DNA from: Streptomyces ficellus
Lineage (GTDB): Bacteria > Actinomycetota > Actinomycetes > Streptomycetales > Streptomycetaceae
DNA: 64,000 nucleotides
Direction: 5' to 3'
NCBI RefSeq assembly: GCF_030406405.1
Contig: NZ_JAUEPL010000005.1
Location: forward strand, 62,001 to 126,000
Below the pieces are notes generated by a model that was not told the origin of the DNA, searched no databases, and saw nothing but the letters and a program-made list of their open reading frames with translations. The position numbers were made by a program, and so were the translations under genes. This document shows, piece by piece, positions 52,690 through 60,825 of this stretch (within the stretch, counting starts at the first letter, position 1; each line of letters opens with the position of its first letter).

Positions 52690-53499
52690 ATGAAACTGTC
52701 CCGAGCCGCGGCTTTCACGACCTCATTCCTCCTCGGCGCCGCCCTGACCCTCACCGGGGCAGGAGCGGCGCAGGCCGCCTCGTCGGCCGCAGCCCTCGAC
52801 TACGTCGCCCTCGGCGACTCGTACTCCTCCGGAGTGGGCGCCGGCGCCTACGACGCCTCCAGCGGCACCTGCAAGCGCACCCCCCGCGCCTACCCCGCCC
52901 TGTGGGCGGCCGCCAATTCACCCGCCTCCTTCGCGTTCACCGCCTGCTCCGGCGCCCGTACCAACGACGTGACGGCCGGCCAGCTCGGACCCCTCTCCTC
53001 CGCCACCGACCTCGTCTCCATCACCATCGGCGGCAACGACGCCGGATTCGCCGATGTGATGACCACCTGCGTCCTCCAGTCCGAGGCCACGTGCATCGCA
53101 CGCATCAACGAGGCCAAGCGCTACGTCGACACCACCCTGCCCGGCCGCCTCGACTCGGTGTACTCGGCCATCAGAACCAAGGCGCCCTCGGCGCGCGTCG
53201 TCGTCCTCGGCTACCCCCGGTTCTACAAGCTCGGCGGCAGCTGCGTCGCCGGCATGACCGAGAACGAACGCCGCGCCATCAACAACGCGGCCGACCACCT
53301 CAACGCGGCGACCGCCAAACGCGCCGCCGACCACGGCTACAGCTTCTCCGACGTCGTCCCCGCCTTCACGGGACACGAGATCTGCTCGAGCGCCTCCTGG
53401 CTGCACAGCGTGAACTGGATCAACATCGGCGAGTCCTACCACCCCACCGCCGCCGGACAGTCCGGCGGCTACCTGACCACCTTCAGGGCCTCGGTGTAA
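52690..53499 (+). CDS. secreted SGNH/GDSL esterase-lipase
   Basis: 269 residues; GGGAGG 4-9 bases upstream of ATG. Signal peptide to about residue 31 (AQAASSA). SGNH blocks: GDSYSSG (nucleophile Ser), Gly in ACSGARTNDV, IGGNDAGF, and SYHPTAAGQ with the catalytic His. Six Cys suggest three disulfides, as in the characterised S. coelicolor GDSL lipase, which it resembles in size. Extracellular ester hydrolysis. The 3' end overlaps the convergent kinase gene by 17 bp. Confidence 0.9.
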   Translation: MKLSRAAAFTTSFLLGAALTLTGAGAAQAASSAAALDYVALGDSYSSGVGAGAYDASSGTCKRTPRAYPALWAAANSPASFAFTACSGARTNDVTAGQLGPLSSATDLVSITIGGNDAGFADVMTTCVLQSEATCIARINEAKRYVDTTLPGRLDSVYSAIRTKAPSARVVVLGYPRFYKLGGSCVAGMTENERRAINNAADHLNAATAKRAADHGYSFSDVVPAFTGHEICSSASWLHSVNWINIGESYHPTAAGQSGGYLTTFRASV

Positions 53500-55099
53500 C
53501 GGAACCGCTCGGTGACGGCGTTTCGCCGGTCGGAGTCCCGCCCGTCGGCGACTCGTCCTCGCACGTGACCGAGAAGCCCACCCAGGGGGAACGCGCCCCG
53601 GCCGGGCTCCGGACCTCCACCCGGACCCGGTCGCGGTGCGTTTCCCCCTGCTTGTACGTCAGCTCCGTATGCTCCACCCGCCGCTCGGCCGGACCGCCGG
53701 AGGCGAACTCCACCGTCCTCCAGCCCGGGCCGGAACTCTCACCGCTCTCCGTCACCCAGCGGTACTCGACGGAGGCGGGCGTGCGGCCCACGGTGATCGT
53801 GGCGCTGAAGGACGGAGCCTCGGCCTCCGGTGGCGGACACGTCCCGCGGTAACTCCCCCGCACGGCCTGGGCGTACACGCTCACCGACTGCGCGGTGCCG
53901 CTCGTCTCCGGCGGCGGCGGGCTGCTGGGCGGGGGTGGCGGTGCCGTGTCGTTGCCGCCGGTCGGGGTGGCGCTGGGCAGGGAGGTCACGCCCGGTGAGG
54001 TGGCACCGGCGCCGATGCCGCCGCCACCGCCCGGGTCGTCGTCACGCAGCAGGGCGTACGTGAGCCCGCCGGCCGCCAGCAACAGGGCGGCGAGACCCGC
54101 CGCCAGCAGGGCCACGGGACGCCGCGACGACCGCTCCGGAACGCCGCCGGCCGTCGCGGTGGTATCCGCGACCCCGTACGGAGGCACCCGTGCGGTGGTG
54201 CCCTCCGGGAACGCCCCGGCGACGACCGTGGGGGCGAGTCCGTCCGCCGGGACCGGCGCCGTACGCGGGCTTCCGCCGGCGCCCACGACGCGCAGCTGCT
54301 GCTCGGCCTCCTCGGCCGTGAGCCGCTCGGCCGGGTCCTTGCGCAGCAGCCCTTCGATGACCGGCGCGAGCGGACCCGCCCGGCGCGGCGGCGGCAGCTC
54401 CTCGTCCACCACCGCGCGCAGCGTGCTGAGCGGCGTGTGCTGCCGGAACGGCGAGTGGCCCTCCACCGCCGCGTACAGCAGCACACCCAGTGACCACAGG
54501 TCGGACGCGGGGCCGGGCGTCTGCCCGAGCGCCCGCTCCGGCGCCAGGAACTCGGGCGAACCGACCAGCTCACCCGTCATGGTCAGGTTGGACGTGCCCT
54601 CCACCGTGGCGATCCCGAAATCCGTCAGCACCACCCGTCCGTCGTTGGCGAGCAGCACATTGCTCGGCTTCACGTCCCGGTGCAGCACCCCCGCCTCGTG
54701 CGCGGCACGCAGCGCGGCCAGCACCTCGGCCCCGATGTGGGCGGCCCGCCGCGGTGGCATCGGGCCCTCGGCGTCGAGGGTCTCGGCGAGCGTCAGCCCG
54801 CGCACCAGCTCCATCACGATCCAGGGCCGGCCGTCCTCGATCGCCACGTCGTACACGGTCACCACGCCCCGGTGCGAGATCCGCGCGGCGGCCCACGCCT
54901 CCCGCTCCAGCCGCGCGTACAGCCGCCGCTCGTCGGCGTCGCCGAGACCGGCCGGTGCCCGCACCTCCTTGACCGCGACCTCACGGCCCAGCACCTCGTC
55001 CCGGGCGCGCCACACGACACCCATGCCGCCCTGCCCGAGCGGGCTCAGCAATCGGTAACGCCCCGCCACCACACGTGCCGCGTCCGGCCGTTCGCTCAC
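53483..55099 (-). CDS. membrane Ser/Thr protein kinase
   Basis: 538 residues. Hanks kinase domain (14-275): GQGGMGVVW loop, VAVKEV lysine, HRDVKPSNVLL catalytic loop, DFGIA, and GSPEFLAPERA. A juxtamembrane region leads to a TM helix (about 330-350, VALLAAGLAALLLAAGGLTYALL), a Pro/Ser/Thr linker and an extracellular domain of about 110 residues (SYRGTCPPPEAEAP..., two Cys) that may sense a ligand. No PASTA repeats. ATG 55099. Confidence 0.9.
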   Translation of the reverse strand: MSERPDAARVVAGRYRLLSPLGQGGMGVVWRARDEVLGREVAVKEVRAPAGLGDADERRLYARLEREAWAAARISHRGVVTVYDVAIEDGRPWIVMELVRGLTLAETLDAEGPMPPRRAAHIGAEVLAALRAAHEAGVLHRDVKPSNVLLANDGRVVLTDFGIATVEGTSNLTMTGELVGSPEFLAPERALGQTPGPASDLWSLGVLLYAAVEGHSPFRQHTPLSTLRAVVDEELPPPRRAGPLAPVIEGLLRKDPAERLTAEEAEQQLRVVGAGGSPRTAPVPADGLAPTVVAGAFPEGTTARVPPYGVADTTATAGGVPERSSRRPVALLAAGLAALLLAAGGLTYALLRDDDPGGGGGIGAGATSPGVTSLPSATPTGGNDTAPPPPPSSPPPPETSGTAQSVSVYAQAVRGSYRGTCPPPEAEAPSFSATITVGRTPASVEYRWVTESGESSGPGWRTVEFASGGPAERRVEHTELTYKQGETHRDRVRVEVRSPAGARSPWVGFSVTCEDESPTGGTPTGETPSPSGSVTPRP

Positions 55100-55288
55100 A
55101 GGGGGTTCTCCCTTCCCGGCGTGGGTACGTGTATGTCCAACTCACGCTGGAATCAGTCGTATTCGGAGGGTAGTCGTCAACCCTCGTACATGTGTGGTGA
55201 ATCCCGCCACCGGGATACACGAGTGTGATGCGGGGACGATAGGGTTAATGTGCAGCGGCCGGGTGCCCTCGTACGGGTGGGGAGTGAC

Positions 55289-55546
55289 ATGGAACAGATA
55301 ACAGTGCGCAGCAGGCCTCGTGTGCCTGCCATCACGTGCGGGAGCAGCGCGACCAGTTCGCGCCTCGACCGGCATCTCTCGGTGCTCGGCGGTCCGGCCG
55401 TCCCGCAGCGTGAGACGGCCGAAGCGACCCTGCTCATGCGGGAATTGACATCGCGTGACGTCGCCCACACGAGCAAGAGCGCACGCGTCAGGCTCTTCGC
55501 CCCGCTGCGCCGCCTGCGCCGCTCCCTCTTCGGCAACCACGGCTGA
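55289..55546 (+). CDS. small hypothetical protein
   Basis: 85 residues from ATG 55289 (GGGGAG 5-10 bases upstream). Mostly polar, with a basic end (KSARVRLFAPLRRLRRSLFGNHG). No domain recognised. Divergent from the kinase gene. Confidence 0.5.
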   Translation: MEQITVRSRPRVPAITCGSSATSSRLDRHLSVLGGPAVPQRETAEATLLMRELTSRDVAHTSKSARVRLFAPLRRLRRSLFGNHG

Positions 55547-55882
55547 CCCGGGGCGGAAGCACCCACCGCCCCTGACGACACCCGCACGCCGACCGGCCCG
55601 TACCCACCCGCTGCGCAAGGTCACCCCGGCTACGGGCCCACGGTCCGCAGCCGGGCGACGGCCGGGGCGGGGCCGTGCAGGGTTGTCCCCGCAGAGGATC
55701 GCGGCGAAGGTTGGGCTCCCCATCCGACGTACCCAAGGCCGTCGGCCTCAAGGAGACGAGCCGGGAGGGGCCACGCCCCCACCGGCAGCAGCCCGCACCG
55801 CCCGGGCAGTGGCTCCCCGCTCCTGGGCACCAGCTTCCCCACCGCCCCCGACAGTAACTCCCCGCCCCCCCCGGGCCGGACG
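55547..55882. other. 336-bp non-coding region
   Basis: I see no gene. Frames crossing it are long only because of high G+C. It lies between the small gene and the end of the leftward CoA-transferase gene and contains GGGGCGG/CCGCCCC-type runs without a clean hairpin. Confidence 0.4.
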
Positions 55883-57082
55883 TCAGGCCACCACACCCTC
55901 CCGCCGTAGCACCGCCCGTGCCTCCTCCGGGAGCCCCAGCTCCCGCAGCACCGCGTCCGTGTGCTCGCCGAGCGCCGGAACCGCGCCCATCCGGGCCTCC
56001 GGTCCGCCCGGCAGTGTGATCGGCGGCAGCATCGCCCGCAACGGACCGGCCGGCGTCGCCACCTCCCGCCACCGGTCGCGCGCGGCGAGCTGCGGGTGGG
56101 CCGCCACGTCCGCGACCGTGTTGAGGCGGGCACACGCGATACCCGCCGCCTCCAGGCGCTCGATCGCCTCCGCCGTCCCCAGCGCGGCCAGCGCCTGCGC
56201 CACCACCGCGTCCGTCTTCTCGCGGTGCGCCACCCGCGCCGTGTTCGTCGCGAACGCCGGATCCCCGCCCAGCTCCGGCCGGCCCAGCACCGATTCGGCC
56301 AGCCGCCGCCACTCGCGGTCGTTCTGCACCGACAGCAGCACCTGACCGCCGTCGGCCGTCGCATAGGCGTCGTACGGCGCGATGACGGCGTGCGCGACGC
56401 CCGTGCGCGCCGGGGCCTCGCCCCCGTGCATCCCGTGGTGCAGCGGATGCCCCATCCACTCGGCCAGCGACTCCAGCATGGAGATCTCCACCGGCCCTCC
56501 CCGGCCCGTCGTCGCACGCCGCAGCAGCGCCGCCAGCACCCCGGAGAAGGCGTACATCGCCGCCGCGATGTCGGCCGCCGGGATCCCCGCCTTGACCGGC
56601 TGCTCCGGCGTCCCGGTCACCGACACCAGGCCCGCCTCGCACTGCACGAGCATGTCGTACGCCCGCTTGTGCGCGTACGGGCCGCCCGCCCCGTACCCCG
56701 ACACGTCCACCGCGATCAGCCGTGGGTGTGCCGCGCACAGGGTCGCCGCGTCCAGGCCGAGCCGGGCCGCCGCGCCCTGGGCCAGGTTCTGTACGAACAC
56801 ATCGGCTCCGGCGACGAGTTGGCGTACGACCTGGATGCCACGCGGGTCCTTCAGGTCCACCGCGAGGGATTCCTTGCCCCGGTTGCACCAGACGAAGTGG
56901 GAGGCCAGGCCGGCCGCCGCCGTGTCGTAGCCGCGCGCGAAGTCGCCGCCGTCCGGCCGCTCGATCTTGATCACCCGGGCGCCGAGGTCGGCGAGCTGGC
57001 GGGTGGCGAAGGGCGCGGAGACGGCCTGCTCGACGGCGACGACGGTGATCCCGTCCAGGGGCAATGGCGGCTGAGTGCTCAT
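55883..57082 (-). CDS. class III CoA-transferase (CaiB/BaiF)
   Basis: 399 residues from ATG 57082. Family motifs: LADLGARVIKIERPDGGDFARGYD, the catalytic Asp region (RAYDMLVQCEAGLVSVTG), NRGKESLAVDLKDPRG, and a C-terminal domain with RLNTVADVAAHPQ. Class III enzymes move CoA between carboxylic acids. Substrate not evident; no acyl-CoA dehydrogenase is adjacent. Confidence 0.88.
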   Translation of the reverse strand: MSTQPPLPLDGITVVAVEQAVSAPFATRQLADLGARVIKIERPDGGDFARGYDTAAAGLASHFVWCNRGKESLAVDLKDPRGIQVVRQLVAGADVFVQNLAQGAAARLGLDAATLCAAHPRLIAVDVSGYGAGGPYAHKRAYDMLVQCEAGLVSVTGTPEQPVKAGIPAADIAAAMYAFSGVLAALLRRATTGRGGPVEISMLESLAEWMGHPLHHGMHGGEAPARTGVAHAVIAPYDAYATADGGQVLLSVQNDREWRRLAESVLGRPELGGDPAFATNTARVAHREKTDAVVAQALAALGTAEAIERLEAAGIACARLNTVADVAAHPQLAARDRWREVATPAGPLRAMLPPITLPGGPEARMGAVPALGEHTDAVLRELGLPEEARAVLRREGVVA

Positions 57083-57198
57083 GACAGCCGTACCTATCGT
57101 GTACGTGCCACCCTTGTCACCCCTCCCGGGCCGCGTACCCGCGTACCCCGCGTACCGCCAGTGGGGCGCACACCGCCCACAGTGCCTCGGCCGAACGC

Positions 57199-58401
57199 TC
57201 ACAGGAGCGCCAACTGTCCCTCCGGTCCCTCTTCGTGCGGGTCCAGTACGGACGCGGGGCGGCGGACTACGGCGGGGGCGGGGAGCACGCCCGCCTTGCG
57301 GAGGTCGGTGCGGGTGATCAGCGCCACGCCGGCCAGGTCCGGTTCATCCGACTCCAACGCGGCCTGGAGCGCCAGGACCGTGATCAGTTCCAGCAGCTCG
57401 GACGTCCACTCCTGCGGCCAGGCGGCCGGGCCGATCGCCTCCAGGGAACCCGGCTCGGCGGCCGGCGCGGCGCGGCGCTCGAACCACAGCTCCAGCATCC
57501 GCACGCCGCCCACCCGGTAGTCCCAGGCCTCGGCCGGTACGGGAGAGACCCGGCCCCCGTCGCCGACGTGCAAGGTCTCGTCGTCCGCGTCGTACGTCAG
57601 CGTCGCCGGGCGGGGCGGGATGGCGGCGCGGACGTACGGGCGGCGGCCGCCGGGCAGCCGTGGGCGTTCGCCGCCACGGGCGCCGCGCACCTGGACGGCC
57701 GTCATACGGTGGCCCAGCGCCACGCCGGAGGCCCACACCCCGGGGTCGGCGGGCAGCGGCACGGCGCACCCGGCCGGGGAGGGGCGGGCGGCGGCCACCG
57801 CCCAGGCCAGCACGTCCTCGGGGGCGACCTCGCAGCCGTACCGCCCGCTCAGCAGGCCGGTCAGCCCGGGCGTGACGTTCGGCTCCAGGCCGCCCGGCCG
57901 CCGGTACAGCGGCCGGATGCGGCCCGGGCGGCCCGCCGGGGAGCGGCCGTCCGGCAGCGCGGCCGTCACCAGCAGCGCGGGCCCCGGCGCCCTCGGCACG
58001 TACCCCTGCTCGACGGCGAACAGCTGCCGCTGGTCCGCCACCCGCCACAGCTCGGGCCGCGCCACGTCGATCAGCCGGTGGTCGGGCAGCAGCCACTGCT
58101 GGTCGAACGGCCCGTGCGCCAGCCGCACCGGCTCCGGGCACGGCCCCGCCTCCCGCGACAGCCTGACCGTCGCGGTGCGCTGCCCCGGCAGCGCGGCGAC
58201 GGAACTCGCGAGCGTACGCGCGCGGCTGGGCCGGAACAGGGCCTCCCGCTCATCGCCCACGGCCCGCACCAGCGCGTCCCAGCGGGCCCGCAGCGTCGCC
58301 GCGTCCGGGGCGACGACCCAGCCACGCCCCAGCCGCAGCGGCGCCACGGACCAGGGCATCAGGTCGTCGAGCAGCGGCACATCATCGGTCACGGCCCGCA
58401 T
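57199..58401 (-). CDS. lone type ISP restriction specificity-like protein
   Basis: 400 residues. The C-terminal 180 residues match the target-recognition/C-terminal region of type ISP (LlaBIII-like) restriction enzymes: YDADDETLHVGDGGRVSPVPAEAWDYRVGGVRMLELWFERR (partial quote: LHVGDG and AWDYRVGGVRMLE). The nuclease, helicase and methyltransferase parts are absent, so it cannot restrict DNA alone. Streptomyces genomes often carry this short form. It follows the GntR gene by 14 bp on the same strand. Confidence 0.65.
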   Translation of the reverse strand: MRAVTDDVPLLDDLMPWSVAPLRLGRGWVVAPDAATLRARWDALVRAVGDEREALFRPSRARTLASSVAALPGQRTATVRLSREAGPCPEPVRLAHGPFDQQWLLPDHRLIDVARPELWRVADQRQLFAVEQGYVPRAPGPALLVTAALPDGRSPAGRPGRIRPLYRRPGGLEPNVTPGLTGLLSGRYGCEVAPEDVLAWAVAAARPSPAGCAVPLPADPGVWASGVALGHRMTAVQVRGARGGERPRLPGGRRPYVRAAIPPRPATLTYDADDETLHVGDGGRVSPVPAEAWDYRVGGVRMLELWFERRAAPAAEPGSLEAIGPAAWPQEWTSELLELITVLALQAALESDEPDLAGVALITRTDLRKAGVLPAPAVVRRPASVLDPHEEGPEGQLALL

Positions 58402-58415
58402 GCTAGTGACCGCCC

Positions 58416-59165
58416 TCAGTCCGCCTCCACCGTGACCGTGAACGAGAACCGGTCGCCCCGGTAGCGGATGCGCGCCACATCCACCACCCGGCCGTCCCCG
58501 TCGTACGTCACACCCGTGTAGTGCAGGATCGGCGACAGCAGCGGGACCTGGAGCAGTTCGGCCGTCTCCGGGTCGGCGAGGCGCGCCTCCACCGTGTCGG
58601 TGATCCGGCTGATGCGCACCCCCACCGCGTCCCGCAGGACCTTCGTCATCGGCCAGCGCTCCAGGTCGGCCAGGTCGATCCCGGCCGCCACGTCCGGACG
58701 TACCGCGTTCTCCGCCCAGTTGGTCGGCTCACCGCTCTCGCCGTCGCAGCGCAGCCGCTTGTACGTGATGACCTGCGTCACGTCCGGGAAGTGCTCGGCC
58801 AGTTCACCCGGCACCCCGGCGGGGCCGTGACCGAGAATCGCCGTCCGCTCCCCCGACTGCTGCGCCACGATCGCGTCGATCGAACCGAGCAGCCGGCGCG
58901 GCGTGCTGCGCCGGGCGCCCGGCTCGATGAACGTGCCGCGCCGGCGGTGCCGGCTGATCAGCCCCTCCGCCTCCAGCTCCTTGAGCGCCTGCCGCATGGT
59001 CAGCACGCTCACGCCGTAGTGCGCGGCCAGTTGCTCCTCGGTGGGCAGCCGCAGCGAGGCGTCCGGCGCCCGCCCGAGTATCGAGGCGCGCAGGGACTGC
59101 GAGACCTGGTACCAGAGCGGGAGCTTGCGGTTGAGGACCAGCGAGTCGGGGGCGAAGGCGGTCAC
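58416..59165 (-). CDS. GntR/HutC-family regulator with UTRA domain
   Basis: 249 residues from GTG 59165. N-terminal winged helix (18-85, LRLPTEEQLAAHYGVSVLTMRQALKELEAEGLISRHRRRGTF) and a UTRA ligand-binding domain (95-245, ending ARIRYRGDRFSFTV). It lies 12 bp after hmgA in the same direction, so it probably senses a tyrosine-catabolism intermediate and controls hmgA. The inverted repeat at 60546-60571 is a candidate operator. Confidence 0.87.
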   Translation of the reverse strand: MTAFAPDSLVLNRKLPLWYQVSQSLRASILGRAPDASLRLPTEEQLAAHYGVSVLTMRQALKELEAEGLISRHRRRGTFIEPGARRSTPRRLLGSIDAIVAQQSGERTAILGHGPAGVPGELAEHFPDVTQVITYKRLRCDGESGEPTNWAENAVRPDVAAGIDLADLERWPMTKVLRDAVGVRISRITDTVEARLADPETAELLQVPLLSPILHYTGVTYDGDGRVVDVARIRYRGDRFSFTVTVEAD

Positions 59166-59177
59166 TTTTCCTCCGTA

Positions 59178-60512
59178 CTACGGCCGAAAGTGGCGCTCCA
59201 GACCCTGCCATACGTCGTCGTAGCCCCGCTGCAGGTGGTCCGCGTTCGCCGCCTGGGCGGTGGCCGTGACGGGCCAGCGCGTCTCGAACATGAAGGCCAG
59301 ACCGTCGTCGACCTTCTGCGGCTTCAGCTCGGCGGCGCTCGCCTTGTCGAACGTCTCCCGGTCCGGGCCGTGCGCCGACATCATGTTGTGCAGCGAGCCG
59401 CCGCCGGGGACGAAGCCTTCGGCCTTCGCGTCGTACGCGCCCTCGATCAGGCCCATGTACTCGCTCATCACGTTGCGGTGGAAGTACGGCGGGCGGAAGG
59501 TGTCCTCGCCGACCAGCCAGCGCGGCGCGAAGACGACGAAGTCGACGCCGGCGAGGCCGGGGGTGTCGGACGGCGAGGTGAGGACGGTGAAGATCGACGG
59601 GTCGGGGTGGTCGTACGAGATCGTCCCGAGGACGTTGAAGGTGCGCAGGTCGTAGACGTACGGGACGTGGTTGCCGTGCCAGGCGACGACGTCCAGCGGC
59701 GAGTGGTGGTACGTCGCGGTCCACAGGTTGCCGCAGAACTTGTTCACCACCTCGATCTCGCCCTCGGCGTCCTCGTAGGCGGCGACGGGCGCCCGGAAGT
59801 CGCGGGGGTTGGCCAGGCCGTTGGCGCCGATCGGGCCGAGGTCGGGGAGCTGGAAGGGCCGGCCGTAGTTCTCGCACACGTACCCGCGCGCGGTGTCGTC
59901 GAGGAGCTCGACGCGGAAGCGCACGCCACGCGGGATCAGCGCCACCTCGCCGGGGCGGGCGGCGAGCACGCCCAGCTCGGTGCGGAGCAGCAGACCGCCG
60001 CGCTCGGGCACGATCAGCAGCTCGCCGTCCGCGTCGCTGAACACCCGCTCCATGGGGGCGTTGGCGTGGTAGAGGTGCACGGCCATGCCGGTGCGCTGGG
60101 TGGCGTCGCCGTTGCCGCCGAGCGTCCACAGGCCGGCCAGCCAGTCGGTGCCGGGAGCCGGGTCCGGCAGCGGGTTCCAGCGCAGCCGGTTGGGGTCGGG
60201 GACGGTCTCGGTGAAGGGGGCCGTGCGGATCGCGCCGTTGTCGGTGCGCGTGAAGGGCGGGTGCGCGGCGGACGGGCGGATCCGGTAGAGCCACGTGCGG
60301 CGGTTGTGGGCGCGCGGCTCGGTGAACGCGGAGCCGCTCAGCTGCTCGGCGTACAGGCCGAGTGGTGCCCGCTGGGGCGAGTTGCGGCCCTGTGGCAGCG
60401 CGCCCGGCAGGGCCTCGGAGCTGTGCTCGTTGCCGAATCCGGAGGCGTACTCCAAGCCTTCGGCGATCTTCCTCGCCTGTTCGTTCGCGTGTTCGGCGCC
60501 GTCACTCGTCAT
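59178..60512 (-). CDS. hmgA: homogentisate 1,2-dioxygenase
   Basis: 444 residues, full family length. Conserved features: [24 protein letters not shown] at the N-terminus (partial quote [16 protein letters not shown]), cupin halves, and the iron site around [20 protein letters not shown] with His and Glu plus [12 protein letters not shown]. It opens homogentisate to maleylacetoacetate with O2 and Fe(II) in tyrosine/phenylalanine breakdown. Other pathway genes are not adjacent. First gene of a leftward unit with the GntR regulator. Confidence 0.95.
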   Translation of the reverse strand: MTSDGAEHANEQARKIAEGLEYASGFGNEHSSEALPGALPQGRNSPQRAPLGLYAEQLSGSAFTEPRAHNRRTWLYRIRPSAAHPPFTRTDNGAIRTAPFTETVPDPNRLRWNPLPDPAPGTDWLAGLWTLGGNGDATQRTGMAVHLYHANAPMERVFSDADGELLIVPERGGLLLRTELGVLAARPGEVALIPRGVRFRVELLDDTARGYVCENYGRPFQLPDLGPIGANGLANPRDFRAPVAAYEDAEGEIEVVNKFCGNLWTATYHHSPLDVVAWHGNHVPYVYDLRTFNVLGTISYDHPDPSIFTVLTSPSDTPGLAGVDFVVFAPRWLVGEDTFRPPYFHRNVMSEYMGLIEGAYDAKAEGFVPGGGSLHNMMSAHGPDRETFDKASAAELKPQKVDDGLAFMFETRWPVTATAQAANADHLQRGYDDVWQGLERHFRP

Positions 60513-60825
60513 CGCCCGCTCCTGCCGCTGCGTGTGTCACCAAAAGAATCCTATGCAAGACCGTAGGATTCCGCGCGGTCCCGCGTCAACGGGGGCAGGT
60601 CTTGGACGGCCCGGACGGGACGGAGGTTCCACCCGCCGGGCACGGCATCACGCCTTCCGTGCGGCCCGCCGGGCGACCCGGAGCTGATGGTCCAGACCCG
60701 GCGGCTGCTCCACGCGTATCGGGGGCCGACTCCGGACTGTGCCAGGGCATCGCCACCGTGCGTACCGGTCGGTATGCTCGGCCGGGTTCGCGCGTTGTCG
60801 CCGCTGCCGCTCCGGGGAGGCCCCC
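60513..60825. other. 313-bp divergent intergenic region (hmgA / oxidoreductase)
   Basis: It holds the hmgA promoter on one side. On the other, TACCG-GT-CGGTA (60763-60774) is a TetR-style half-site pair 52 bp before the rightward oxidoreductase start. No gene seen. Confidence 0.5.
60546..60589 (-). promoter_or_regulatory. hmgA promoter with operator
   Basis: On the minus strand TTGACG (60584-60589), 18 bases and TACGGT (60560-60565). A perfect 8-bp inverted repeat GAATCCTA (60546-60553)/TAGGATTC (60564-60571) with a 10-base gap overlaps the -10 and start region, 34 bp before the hmgA ATG. Confidence 0.6.
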
